Positions 15,870-24,350 are shown, numbered from the stretch's first letter. The stretch: 51,548 nucleotides of DNA from Candidatus Omnitrophota bacterium (GCA_020632575.1 JACKFH010000028.1:1-51548), one strand, 5' to 3'. Translations and numbers: made by a program. The notes: generated by a model not told the origin, from the sequence alone.

Positions 15870-17585
15870 ATGCGCCTCTCCCAGGCCCTCCTCCTTCTCG
15901 GCATCCTCCCCACCATCGCCCTCGCTCAGATGGACCTCGAATCGGCTGATGTCTTTCCGCTGACAGATGAAATTAAACCTTGGCCGAATTACGAGGTGGG
16001 GGGTAATGGGTTCAACTCTTTGGATATGAGTGCGCGGTTGAAAGGAAGAGCCTTCCCATCTGTCGATATCGTTGGGCATGACGCCATCTCTCCCTGCGGA
16101 CCCATACAGTTCGCCTATATATCCCATCCCATTTTAGGAACGACAACGATTCGGGCGGATGGCATACTGCTGGATTTGCACGATCATGAAGACCCCCAGG
16201 GTTTTCTTGCTGCTGTAGTCGAAGGTCCAACCGATACTGAAGGTTTCGGTTCCGCTGTCGCGGGCGGCTCGTATCGTTCCTCAAGTAGTCTATCCCCGTT
16301 CAGCTTCTCAGCGTTTAGGATGACCGAATTCGATGAAATCATCTCTCCGACAGATGCAATCAGCGCGACATCCTACGTCAATTCAAACGGACACATGCAC
16401 CTTGTCCAGTTGCAGGCTCGGATAAACGCGATAGCTGGACAGTCGATCCCACCTGGAACGATTGAAAACCACGCGTCGAGAATACCTGGAACAGGGGCGA
16501 GTCGATCCTGCGGTATCGATGGGTTCTTCGACGAGGCAGTGGTCGTCACCGAAGACCAGACGGGTGGTGACCCAGGAGCCGTATTTGGATTCTCTAATCC
16601 AGGTGAACCGATTGTGGTGATCACCATCTTTGGCGAATATGGTGATGTGGTGGTTGACAGCTTTGCTTACCCCTTTGAAGGGAGGCATGCCCCGGCTAGG
16701 CAGAGTGTGGCTTCAGGAATTGTCAGTAAAGAAGCAATATCCTTGATCCACCCTTGGTTCGTCGTCAGGACGGCTGTGAACACCGCCACGGTATTCGATG
16801 AAGACGGTGTTGTCGTGAAGAACTTGGGCGACTACCTCTCTGGAGCGCCACTTCCACCCGGAATCGTGTCGCTGGAACCAGGTGGGGAAGAACGAGCGGT
16901 GGCTGCGGGTGGTCCACTCGCCTACCTCGCCGTTCGGGGCTTGGACCAATCCGGGAAGTACCACCCATGTGTGGTGGTTGTTGAAGTCCCCGACCTTCTT
17001 GATGACGCCTCTGTAATTGATGTGCTTCAAGTAGATGACGATCTAATCGACTCACCAGATTTCACAGATGCGACCGCAATGGATGTGTACGCGCATCCGG
17101 GTGAAGGCTATCTGTTTGTCGCCTGGAGAAATGGTGGGGATGGGGCTCCGGTCGCTCGGTTCTACGATACGGATCAAAACCCGATGTCCCCGACTTTCTA
17201 TGTGAGCAGCCTGGAGGAGAACGATTTAAACAGGGGCGAGCACACCATCAAGTGCGCCGCCGATCAAACCTTCGCCGGGGTCGCATGGTACTCGGAATCT
17301 TTCGATCCCGGATTGAATTGCCGAGGCGAACAAATACAACGCGACACCGTCTTTCGACTCTTCCATCCCCCCTGGGCGGGCGATCCCCCCACCGCGACTC
17401 CGACAGCAAGCAGTACGCCAACCGCAACCCCCACCTATGCCACCGACATCAACCTCGATGGGACCATTAACGCGGACGACCTGCTGATTCTGCTGGAGGA
17501 TTGGGGGAAGGTGTCGGGCGCGCCGACTAAATTCTCCCCTTCCAATAATCCGGATCTCGGCGCAGGTGCATCACCGAGTAGATGA
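15870..17585 (+). CDS. Secreted protein with Thr/Pro linker and dockerin-like C-terminus, abnormal tail
   Basis: 571 residues. Signal peptide 1-19 (MRLSQALLLLGILPTIALA). The large middle part is beta-rich with no recognised domain. At ~508-525 a TPTAT-type linker leads to a dockerin-like calcium loop, DINLDGTINADDLLILLEDW (~528-547), then GKVSG. Instead of stopping shortly after that, the frame runs ~25 residues further, through sequence that is antisense to the relE-type toxin end (17527-17585). Related 3' ends nearby stop at KVSGAG, so the normal stop was probably lost by a rearrangement. It is expected at the cell surface or exported; no cohesin is seen in the window. Confidence 0.7.
   Translation: MRLSQALLLLGILPTIALAQMDLESADVFPLTDEIKPWPNYEVGGNGFNSLDMSARLKGRAFPSVDIVGHDAISPCGPIQFAYISHPILGTTTIRADGILLDLHDHEDPQGFLAAVVEGPTDTEGFGSAVAGGSYRSSSSLSPFSFSAFRMTEFDEIISPTDAISATSYVNSNGHMHLVQLQARINAIAGQSIPPGTIENHASRIPGTGASRSCGIDGFFDEAVVVTEDQTGGDPGAVFGFSNPGEPIVVITIFGEYGDVVVDSFAYPFEGRHAPARQSVASGIVSKEAISLIHPWFVVRTAVNTATVFDEDGVVVKNLGDYLSGAPLPPGIVSLEPGGEERAVAAGGPLAYLAVRGLDQSGKYHPCVVVVEVPDLLDDASVIDVLQVDDDLIDSPDFTDATAMDVYAHPGEGYLFVAWRNGGDGAPVARFYDTDQNPMSPTFYVSSLEENDLNRGEHTIKCAADQTFAGVAWYSESFDPGLNCRGEQIQRDTVFRLFHPPWAGDPPTATPTASSTPTATPTYATDINLDGTINADDLLILLEDWGKVSGAPTKFSPSNNPDLGAGASPSR
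17472..17522 (+). repeat. Dockerin-like 3'-end repeat, copy 1 (within the gene)
   Basis: 51 bp that match 18990-19040 at 46 of 51 positions by eye. They encode NADDLLILLEDWGKVSGA. In this copy the gene has lost the GGGTGA stop that follows in copies 2 and 3. Confidence 0.75.
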
Positions 17586-17817
17586 AGATCTCGTCTTCGC
17601 TTTCGGAATAGAGGATTCCGTAGGGGAAACGATTGATCAGACACCGACGGATGTCATCGGAGACAACCGGCCAGGCCTTGGGATAGTTGCAGATCGAAGA
17701 AATCGATTGGTAAACCTCCGAAGCGAAGTCGAAACCGAGCGAATCTCTGGCCTCTTCATAGAAGGCAATCGCCTCGTAAAACTCGTGCTCGGCTTTGGGA
17801 TGAAAAGCGAAATTCAT
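17527..17817 (-). CDS. RelE/ParE-family toxin
   Basis: 96 residues with the plasmid-stabilisation (RelE/ParE) pattern: FHPKAEHEFYEAIAFYEEA, a central RRCLINRFPYGILYSES strand pair and the end VMHLRRDPDYWKGRI. ParE-type proteins poison gyrase and RelE-type cleave mRNA on ribosomes; the sequence resembles the ParE-like side. The ATG overlaps the antitoxin stop as ATGA. Its last 59 bp are also read, antisense, as the abnormal tail of the secreted protein at 15870. Confidence 0.82.
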   Translation of the reverse strand: MNFAFHPKAEHEFYEAIAFYEEARDSLGFDFASEVYQSISSICNYPKAWPVVSDDIRRCLINRFPYGILYSESEDEIFIYSVMHLRRDPDYWKGRI

Positions 17818-18044
17818 TCCGGCTTGGCGAACCGATCCCAGACTCTTTTAAAAACTTCCTCGCCCGGCACCGGTTTGACCTCACCCGACTCGATCTCCTC
17901 ACGCCTCTTCTTTGCCACCTCGATCCACTTGCGATCCAACTCGGGTTCGGTCGGATTCAGGCTCCTCATAAGCCGGTCAATCAACACCGCCCGCTCCTCG
18001 ATGGGTAGAGCGATTGCTTCCGAGAGGAGATCGTTCGCGTTCAT
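17814..18044 (-). CDS. Antitoxin of the addiction-module (TIGR02574-type) family
   Basis: 76 residues from ATG 18044, which has AAAGGTGG about 7 bp upstream; starting at 18062 would place that site inside the gene. ALPIEERAVLIDRLMRSLN followed by WIEVAKKRREEIESGEVKPVPGEEV is the standard pattern of antitoxins paired with RelE/ParE toxins. It precedes its toxin with a 4-bp overlap. Confidence 0.82.
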   Translation of the reverse strand: MNANDLLSEAIALPIEERAVLIDRLMRSLNPTEPELDRKWIEVAKKRREEIESGEVKPVPGEEVFKRVWDRFAKPE

Positions 18045-18225
18045 TTCAAATCCACCTTTCACGAATTAGACACCCCAGAGGTATCATGTCACTCATCCCT
18101 GATAGAATGCAACGACAATTGCAATGAGACGACAGTTTACGCCCAAAATGTGAAGAATCCGCTATCTCCGACATCGTAACCACCTCTTGCCGTGGCGGCG
18201 CTTTGGCGTAGGGTCTCTTTCTGAC

Positions 18226-18975
18226 ATGAGAGCCGACGAACAATTTGCCCGAAAGTCCTTGCAACGATACTTGGACTCGAAAGGCATGGGTGATGTCTCA
18301 TGGAGCCCCGGAGATGAGCCACCAGACTTTTGGCTCGAAGTCGAAGACTCAAGATTCGCGGTTGAAATCACCCAGCTGATGGAAGCCATTGATGTTGGAA
18401 ACATTACCATCAGTGTTCGGCAAGCGATCGAAAGCCTTCGCAAATTCATCGCCGGAATTGAGTTCGAGGCAAAGGAAAAGGGATTCTTGGATGGAGGTTA
18501 CGTTGTTCAAGTATTTCCCATTTCAGGTTTCAACGTCATCCAACATCAAATCAAGGAGAATATACTCAATTTTGTCGAAACCTCAGCAAGCCATCGGAAG
18601 GAGTCTGCAATAGTTTGGCAAGGATACCGAGGCAGACATTGGAGAATCCAAAGAATTCCGACCGAGAAGAATTACATTCAATCCATTGTGACTCCGACGC
18701 CTCCGAAGCGGGAATACCAGATCGGTTCGGAACTGAAGCAGTTCACTTTCGAGGCCCTATCGAAAAAAGCCGTAAAACTGGAGAGTATTGGCCACCCAAT
18801 AGTACTCCTTCTGATTGACGCCTACCATTTCGCTGATTCGGATTTATGGGCCACAGTCATTGATCAGAGATTCCCTTCCGCCTTCCATACCGTTGCGAGG
18901 GTTTTTGGTGATTATGAGTGTCAGGTTTTGAGGTCTAGGGAGGATCGATGGCTTCGAGACAAAACAACTGAATAG
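18226..18975 (+). CDS. Orphan protein, possible PD-(D/E)xK nuclease-like fold
   Basis: 249 residues from ATG 18226; a longer TTG start is possible but has no ribosome site. The N-terminal segment PPDFWLEVEDSRFAVEITQL has an Asp followed ~7-12 residues later by E-x-T strands, reminiscent of the Asp...Glu-x-Lys core of restriction-like nucleases, with Thr-Gln where Lys is expected. A later LLLIDAYHFADSDLW strand-turn is also present. The gene looks clearly richer in A/T than its neighbours, suggesting transfer. It lies between toxin-antitoxin loci and ends directly in front of a dockerin remnant. Function unknown; the fold call is a guess. Confidence 0.5.
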   Translation: MRADEQFARKSLQRYLDSKGMGDVSWSPGDEPPDFWLEVEDSRFAVEITQLMEAIDVGNITISVRQAIESLRKFIAGIEFEAKEKGFLDGGYVVQVFPISGFNVIQHQIKENILNFVETSASHRKESAIVWQGYRGRHWRIQRIPTEKNYIQSIVTPTPPKREYQIGSELKQFTFEALSKKAVKLESIGHPIVLLLIDAYHFADSDLWATVIDQRFPSAFHTVARVFGDYECQVLRSREDRWLRDKTTE

Positions 18976-18977
18976 GG

Positions 18978-19046
18978 TTTAGCATCGACGCGGACGACCT
19001 GCTGATTCTGCTCCAGGATTGGGGGAAGGTTTCCGGGGCGGGGTGA
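18978..19046 (+). pseudogene. Dockerin-like 3' end, copy 2 (orphan fragment)
   Basis: 23 codons encode FSIDADDLLILLQDWGKVSGAG and a TGA, starting a few bases after the stop of the 249-residue gene and without a start of its own. It is close to copy 1 in DNA and protein. It is the tail of a secreted dockerin-type gene whose body is absent. Confidence 0.65.
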
Positions 19047-19121
19047 GACGCGGCGAGAAATTGTTCATGCAACCTTTCTCTGAGGACTCGCCACCTGCTA
19101 TGATGAAAGGAAAGGGAGTCG

Positions 19122-19376
19122 ATGATGGAGCGAATGGACTTACTAAACCGGATCACATTCAACCCCGATATCTTCGGAGGCAAACCGATCATCCGAGGGC
19201 GACGGTTGGCGGTCGAGCATGTGCTGGGCATGCTTGCGGCGGAGGATTCCATCGAAACGATTCTCGAAGGTTACGATTGGCTGGAGCGCGAAGATATCCT
19301 GGCCTGCCTCCTCTATGCCCAACGAGTCGTTGGAAGCGAAACCATCGAGCCGACTCTCGCTAACCAGGAATTGTGA
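19122..19376 (+). CDS. DUF433 antitoxin
   Basis: 84 residues after AAAGGAAAGGGAG. ITFNPDIFGGKPIIRGRRL and the later AAEDSIETILEGYDWLERED are the hallmarks of DUF433, a helix-turn-helix antitoxin usually paired with a DUF5615 toxin. The next frame starts one base before this stop, as expected for the pair, but that partner is truncated. Confidence 0.85.
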   Translation: MMERMDLLNRITFNPDIFGGKPIIRGRRLAVEHVLGMLAAEDSIETILEGYDWLEREDILACLLYAQRVVGSETIEPTLANQEL

Positions 19377-19459
19377 GAGTCCTTCTGGACAGTTGCGTTT
19401 GGGGCGGGGTGATTTCATTTGAGGGAAGCAGCCTCCCCATTGGATCTTCCTTGGGATAA
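19373..19459 (+). pseudogene. DUF5615 toxin, N-terminal remnant
   Basis: A GTG at 19373 overlaps the DUF433 stop. 28 codons begin VRVLLDSCVWGGV, the start of Mut7-C/PIN-like DUF5615 toxins with the first catalytic Asp. After Val-13 the frame leaves the family pattern and ends at a TAA (19457-19459). The rest of the toxin is missing, so the DUF433 antitoxin is an orphan. Confidence 0.65.
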
Positions 19460-19482
19460 ACTGAGCCCAAGAGGACAAAACC

Positions 19483-19722
19483 ATGCGCGCCATCAAACTG
19501 GAAGGTCATATCAATAGCGATCGATCGCTGCATCTCTCCCTGCCGGAAGGTGTCTCCGAGGGTCCGGCCGAAGTCATTGTTTTGGTGGAAGAAGGGCCTG
19601 TCGGGAATGGGCAGGAGGATTTAAGGCAATTCTTGGATGATCTGGACCGGGCCGGAATCGAACCGAGATCCAAGGAGGCAATCGATCGGTATATTCAAGA
19701 AGAACGGAACAGTTGGGACTAA
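19483..19722 (+). CDS. Antitoxin (VapB-like) of the PIN toxin downstream
   Basis: 79 residues, starting with a short beta-rich part (MRAIKLEGHINSDRSLHL) followed by PAEVIVLVEE and a C-terminal helix LRQFLDDLDRAG...EAIDRYIQEERNSW that would wrap the toxin. This is the usual form of small antitoxins in front of PIN-domain toxins. Six bp separate it from the toxin gene. The assignment rests on size, order and layout. Confidence 0.7.
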   Translation: MRAIKLEGHINSDRSLHLSLPEGVSEGPAEVIVLVEEGPVGNGQEDLRQFLDDLDRAGIEPRSKEAIDRYIQEERNSWD

Positions 19723-19728
19723 TCGCGG

Positions 19729-20142
19729 ATGGGCAGAGCGTATCTCGACAGTTGCATCCTGATCTACCTTATCGAAGGAGCCCCGAGAATTCGCGAGTCG
19801 GTCCGAGAACTCATGAAGACCAAGATGGAAGAGGGTTTCGAGTTCTGCTTTTCCGACTTGACGCGACTGGAGGCGCGAGTGGGGCCTTTGAAATCCAAAG
19901 ACGGTAGGCTTTTGGATCTCTATGATCGATTTTTTCTCCGTCCTTCCCTGATAAGAATTGCGCCGTCACCCACCGTTTTCGACACTGCGGCGCTCTTGCG
20001 CGCGGAATCGAATCTCAAAACGCCCGACGCTCTCCACCTCGCCTTCGCCATCGAAGGCGGTTGCGACGAGTTCTGGACTAACGATCTCCACCTTGAAAAA
20101 GCGGCGGGCGAGCGGTTGAAAATCGTTCTGCCGGTTGAATGA
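19729..20142 (+). CDS. vapC: VapC-like PIN-domain toxin
   Basis: 137 residues. PIN nucleases cut RNA with a Mg2+ site of acidic residues, and all are visible: Asp in AYLDSCILIYLIEG (6), Glu in DLTRLEARVG (~48), Asp in KTPDALHLAFAI (~105) and Asp in WTNDLHLEKAAG (~123). It forms an intact toxin-antitoxin pair with the 79-residue gene upstream, the last complete one in this accessory patch. Confidence 0.88.
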   Translation: MGRAYLDSCILIYLIEGAPRIRESVRELMKTKMEEGFEFCFSDLTRLEARVGPLKSKDGRLLDLYDRFFLRPSLIRIAPSPTVFDTAALLRAESNLKTPDALHLAFAIEGGCDEFWTNDLHLEKAAGERLKIVLPVE

Positions 20143-20158
20143 TTCGCATCATACCTAC

Positions 20159-20248
20159 CCCATCGACATCACCTACGACAACGCGATTGACACATACGAC
20201 GGGACGATTCCGCTTGGCAAGCAGGGGAAGGTCTCCGGCGCGGGGTGA
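20159..20248 (+). pseudogene. Dockerin-like 3' end, copy 3 (diverged fragment)
   Basis: About 29 codons after the VapC stop read ...DITYDNAIDTYDGTIPLGK then QGKVSGAG and TGA (20246-20248). The last eight codons equal those of copy 2 at the protein level, while the calcium loop is diverged. No start codon serves it. It looks like a decayed tail of the same gene family. Confidence 0.5.
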
Positions 20249-20348
20249 GGCCTTCTGCTCCTCCGCCGAATGGTAGTCAGTCCCACCCGAATCGGTTACC
20301 ATTCTCGCACTTTGGTTCTTATTTCGTAACATTCTCAGGAGGTTGAAA

Positions 20349-21683
20349 ATGGCAATCACACAAGAAACCGGCCGTCGCGATTTCATGAAGACGATGATCA
20401 AGGCCGGAACCGCGCCCCTGGTTATCTCCGCGGCCACACTCGGTCGTGGCGGGGCGGTCGCCGCGAACGATCGAATCGCTCTCGGTTTTGTCGCCTTTGG
20501 GAGCCGCGCGGGGCAGCTTCTCAACGATTTCAGGAGACACCCCCAGGCTCATTATGTCGCCGCCGCGGATGTGGACGCGGGCCGGCGCTGGAATTTTGTC
20601 AAAGAGATCGGGGAGGGAACCCCCACCTTCAACGATTACCGTCATGTCCTCGATCGCAGCGACATCGACGCCGTGGTGATCGCGACTCCCGACCACTGGC
20701 ACGCCGCGGCGATCATCGATTCGGCCCAGGCCGGCAAGGATATCTACTGCGAGAAACCGCTGACACTGACCATCGATGAGGGCAAGCAGTGTGTGAAGGC
20801 GGTGCGCAACGCCGGCCGGGTTTTCCAGACCGGCAGCCAGCAACGCTCCGACTGGAAATTCCGTCACGCCTGCGAACTCGTCCGCAACGGCTACATCGGC
20901 GACCTGAAGCAGATCGACACTTATATCGGCGAGGGCCCCACTGGCGGGCATGACCCCAATGTGGGCGTCCCCCCGGGACTCGATTGGGATCGCTGGCTCG
21001 GACAGGCGCCGATGGTTCCTTATCGGGTCACCCGATGCCATTACGAGTTCCGCTGGTGGTACGCTTACTCCGGCGGGAAACTGACCGACTGGGGCGCGCA
21101 CCATAACGACATCGCTCAGTGGGGAAATGGGACCGAAGAGACCGGTCCGATCTCCGCCGAGGGGACCGCGACTTTCCCCGAGCCGGGCGGTTACGACACC
21201 GCGATCACCTTCGACATACGGTTCGAATACAAGGATGCCGCACCGGTGATCTGTCACAGCACGGGCGACAACGGCATTAAATTCACCGGAACCAAGGGCG
21301 AAATCTTTGTGAGCCGGAGCGAGATCAAATCGACCCCCGAAGACATCAAGGATATCGAACTGAAATCCAACGATCTCCACCTCTACAAGAGCGACAACCA
21401 CCAAGGGAACTTCCTCGAGTGTGTGAAGACCCGTGAGGATCCCATTTGCCGTGTTGAGATCGGCCACCGCTCGGTGACTGTCTGCCATCTGGCTAACATC
21501 GCCATTCGTCTGGGGCGCAAGATCAATTGGGACCCGGATCAGGAAACCATCCTGGATGACGAGGAAGCCAGGGCTTGGTTGGAACGTCCCCGCCGGGATC
21601 CTTACCAGCTCCCCAAAGTCTATGGGACAGCCCGGAAACGCGTCCGGTCGACCCGTCGCGGTCTGTTTGGGCAGGTTTTTTAA
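20349..21683 (+). CDS. Tat-exported Gfo/Idh/MocA-family oxidoreductase
   Basis: 444 residues from ATG 20349, with AGGAGG six bases upstream. A twin-arginine signal (GRRDFMKTMIKAG) opens the protein. The Rossmann part shows LGFVAFGSRAG and VIATPDHWHA, the catalytic region is IYCEKPLTLTIDEG (~137), and the C-terminal domain carries GGKLTDWGAHHNDIAQW, typical of the large exported clade common in Planctomycetes. It would act on sugars in the periplasm with a tightly bound NAD(P), as in glucose-fructose oxidoreductase relatives. Confidence 0.88.
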   Translation: MAITQETGRRDFMKTMIKAGTAPLVISAATLGRGGAVAANDRIALGFVAFGSRAGQLLNDFRRHPQAHYVAAADVDAGRRWNFVKEIGEGTPTFNDYRHVLDRSDIDAVVIATPDHWHAAAIIDSAQAGKDIYCEKPLTLTIDEGKQCVKAVRNAGRVFQTGSQQRSDWKFRHACELVRNGYIGDLKQIDTYIGEGPTGGHDPNVGVPPGLDWDRWLGQAPMVPYRVTRCHYEFRWWYAYSGGKLTDWGAHHNDIAQWGNGTEETGPISAEGTATFPEPGGYDTAITFDIRFEYKDAAPVICHSTGDNGIKFTGTKGEIFVSRSEIKSTPEDIKDIELKSNDLHLYKSDNHQGNFLECVKTREDPICRVEIGHRSVTVCHLANIAIRLGRKINWDPDQETILDDEEARAWLERPRRDPYQLPKVYGTARKRVRSTRRGLFGQVF

Positions 21684-21704
21684 ATAGTTTTTCGTCAAAA
21701 TCCT

Positions 21705-21743
21705 GGAAAGGTCGGGGCAGTCGATAACTGCCCCGGCCTTTCC
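21705..21743. terminator. Strong hairpin, possible terminator
   Basis: Two 16-base arms (21705-21720 and 21728-21743) pair with a single G-U and a 7-base loop. There is no T-run after it on the plus strand. It ends the oxidoreductase transcript or protects its 3' end. A TATAAT at 21790-21795 downstream may be a -10 box for the kinase gene, without a clear -35. Confidence 0.55.
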
Positions 21744-21899
21744 GATCCAATCTCTCCATCCCCCCGTCCATTCGATGTCACCAAGGTGGTATAATATGGA
21801 AAAATAGAGAATATAGCATCGGAAGGTTGACTCACCCTGAATAACAAAATAGGATAATTAAGGGAGGCTGCCCAAAACTCCTCGAACTCCAAGGAATCG

Positions 21900-24350
21900 A
21901 TGCGTTTCGAGGTCGAAAGGATGCGACGCTTGCGAACGTTTCTCATCTCGTGTCACCGTTTCGGGGCGTCCAGGTCTCTCATCGGGCTTTCGGCGACCAT
22001 CCTGATCCACATCCCGCTCGCACTAGCGACCGAGGCGCCCCCTTCGTCTATCGCTTCTCGTCCCACTGGCGGCGTTCACCCTCTTGTCCAATCCTTGTCA
22101 CAAAACCATCCGATGCCCCAGACGTTGATTTCGGTAAATGGATTTCTCGGAGAGGGCGGCATTAGCCCCGCGATATCGGTACTTGGGGTTTTTCTATCCC
22201 TTTGTCTGTTCGCTCTAACCGGAAGTCTGGCTTGGTCTTACAACCTCCGTAAGCAGGTGATCTCACGAAACTCCGAATTGCGAACACAAGTTGAGAATCG
22301 AAAAAGAGCGGAGCGGGATTTCAAAGAGACTCGCGAGAATTTCGAGAACTTGGTGGCCAATCTCCCCGGAGTGGTTTTTCGAACTCTGCCCGACGAGAAT
22401 TCGAGTCTGGAGTTTATCAGCGACCGGATCGAGGAAGTGACAGGCTACACGCAGGAATCGTTTCTCGGGCCCGCCGGAAAATCTCTACTGGACATTGTTC
22501 ATCCCGAGGATCGAGTGGCGCGAGAGCTGGCTCTTCGCCGATCGATCCGAGATCGACGTCCGTATGAAATCGAATATCGTCTTCTCCACAGCGAGGGTGA
22601 GATCCGATGGGTCTTCGAGAAGGGGAGACCCAATTACGACGAGGACGGCCAAGTCTGTAGTCTGATCGGCTACCTTTCCGACAACACCCCGCACAAAGAA
22701 GCGGTCACACGGTTGATGTCCTTTGTGCAGGAGAACGAGAAGCAGAATGTGGCGCTTGAAATCGCCCTCGAGGAGGCGCGTTCGGCCAAGAAAGCGAAGA
22801 GCGAATTTCTGGCGGCGATGAGCCACGAGATTCGGACTCCCATGAACGGCATTCTTGGAATGACCGATCTGTTGCTCGACACCAGTCTCAGCGCGGTCCA
22901 AAGGGACTATACGGAGACAGTCCAGAGGTCGGCGGAGGGATTGCTCGGCATCCTCAATGACATCCTGGACTATTCGAAAATCGAGGCTGGCAAATTGGAA
23001 ATGGAATCGATTCCTTTCGACCTTCGCCAGGTCGTCGAGGAATCCGTGGAACTCGTGTGCGAACTCGCAATCTCGAAGAACCTGGATATCGGCTACCGGA
23101 TGGATCCGAGCATTCCCTCGCGACTGATTGGCGATCCGACTCGGATTCGACAGGTCCTCCTCAACTATTTGAACAACGCGGTGAAATTTTCCAGCGAAGG
23201 GACCATTTTTGTGGAGGTCGCCCGCGATGGAGATCGTCATGGTCGAATTCCGGTTCGCTTGGAGGTCACCGACGAGGGGATCGGAATCCCGCAGGAGCGC
23301 TTGGATGTCCTTTTCCAATCGTTCTCGCAGGTGGACGCCTCCACGTCGAGGCGTTATGGGGGAACGGGATTGGGGCTGGCCATCTGCAAGAAGATTGTCT
23401 CCATGATGGGAGGGGAGGTGGGGGTCCGAAGCCAGGAGGGGGTCGGGTCCAACTTTTGGGCCAGTGTGCCATTCGAAGCGGCGAAGGACGCCACCGATGA
23501 AGTTGAGGAAATCCGCTTCCCGGGCCGTCGGGCGGTGGTGGTGGAGCCCAACGATCGCATCCGCTCCTCACTTTGTGTCGAATTGGAGAGAATGGGATTC
23601 GAATGCGAGGAGATGTCGGAAATCGAATCGTTTCTCGACGCTTGCCGCTCCGGAGCGCTGGCCTCGCCCTCTTACGATGTCCTGTTTTGTGAGACAAAGA
23701 GGGTTCCGGAGGGAGTCAACGGGTTATTGCGAGAGATCGAGGGACGCCCCGAATTTCGCGATATCAGTCTGGTCGACTTGGTTTCGCGGAAAGAAGCGGT
23801 CCAGATTTACCGCGAGGAATCCTCTCGCCACATCCACCTGGCGAAACCCATCTTTCGAAAGAGACTCCTTTTGGCTCTGACTTCGGCTCTGGGGGAATCG
23901 CAAAAACTGCCAGCCCACCTTCAGGCCGAATCGAGTTCGGACATCCTCGCCGAATGGAGTCGACCTCCAAGGATCCTGTTGGTGGAGGACAACCCGATCA
24001 ATCAAAAGCTCTCCCTCAAATTGCTTGAGAAATTCGGGTACGACTGCGAACTCGCCGGAGATGGGCAAAGCGCGTTGGATCGCTTCGCGAACGCCGAATT
24101 CGACTTGATCCTAATGGATTGTCAGATGCCCGGAATGGATGGTTATGAGGCCACTCGGGAGATACGAAGGGTCGAGGAGGCCGCCGACTGGAGAATTCCC
24201 ATCGTCGCGCTCACCGCTCACGCCATGAAGGGGGACCGGGAACGGTGTCTGGATGCGGGCATGGACGATTACCTGGCCAAGCCGATTCAACCTTCGGATC
24301 TAAAATCGACCATCGAAAAGTGGTTGCGGGAAAATCCTAGGTCCACTTGA
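21900..24350 (+). CDS. Hybrid sensor histidine kinase with PAS and two receiver domains
   Basis: 816 residues. An N-terminal hydrophobic segment (~26-44) and a second one (~92-114) enclose a short ~50-residue periplasmic loop. Then come a coiled linker, a PAS domain (~145-265, with YTQESFLG and HPEDRV), HisKA with SHEIRTPMNG (His ~310), and HATPase_c with N box NYLNNAVKFS, DEGIGIP and GGTGLGLAI. The first receiver (~543-670) lacks the acidic pocket and phosphoacceptor context, so it is a pseudo-receiver. The second (~687-810) is intact, with VEDNPINQ, Asp ~739 in LILMDCQMPGMDG and Lys in AKPI. The input signal is unknown. Confidence 0.9.
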   Translation: MRFEVERMRRLRTFLISCHRFGASRSLIGLSATILIHIPLALATEAPPSSIASRPTGGVHPLVQSLSQNHPMPQTLISVNGFLGEGGISPAISVLGVFLSLCLFALTGSLAWSYNLRKQVISRNSELRTQVENRKRAERDFKETRENFENLVANLPGVVFRTLPDENSSLEFISDRIEEVTGYTQESFLGPAGKSLLDIVHPEDRVARELALRRSIRDRRPYEIEYRLLHSEGEIRWVFEKGRPNYDEDGQVCSLIGYLSDNTPHKEAVTRLMSFVQENEKQNVALEIALEEARSAKKAKSEFLAAMSHEIRTPMNGILGMTDLLLDTSLSAVQRDYTETVQRSAEGLLGILNDILDYSKIEAGKLEMESIPFDLRQVVEESVELVCELAISKNLDIGYRMDPSIPSRLIGDPTRIRQVLLNYLNNAVKFSSEGTIFVEVARDGDRHGRIPVRLEVTDEGIGIPQERLDVLFQSFSQVDASTSRRYGGTGLGLAICKKIVSMMGGEVGVRSQEGVGSNFWASVPFEAAKDATDEVEEIRFPGRRAVVVEPNDRIRSSLCVELERMGFECEEMSEIESFLDACRSGALASPSYDVLFCETKRVPEGVNGLLREIEGRPEFRDISLVDLVSRKEAVQIYREESSRHIHLAKPIFRKRLLLALTSALGESQKLPAHLQAESSSDILAEWSRPPRILLVEDNPINQKLSLKLLEKFGYDCELAGDGQSALDRFANAEFDLILMDCQMPGMDGYEATREIRRVEEAADWRIPIVALTAHAMKGDRERCLDAGMDDYLAKPIQPSDLKSTIEKWLRENPRST

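Noticed and set aside
19400..19413. GGGGCGGGGTGA inside the DUF5615 remnant as a further dockerin tail
   Set aside because: The bases encode the WGGV of the toxin opening in frame; similarity to the dockerin stop region is short and G-rich.
3603..20248. Integron with toxin-antitoxin cassettes
   Set aside because: The recombinase is XerC/D-like without the integrase-specific insert seen by eye, is 12 kb away, and no attC-like sites separate the toxin-antitoxin genes, which lie in both orientations.
20319..21698. 459-codon open frame antisense to the Tat-exported oxidoreductase
   Set aside because: Shadow of a strongly biased coding sequence; the plus-strand protein has clear Tat and catalytic motifs.
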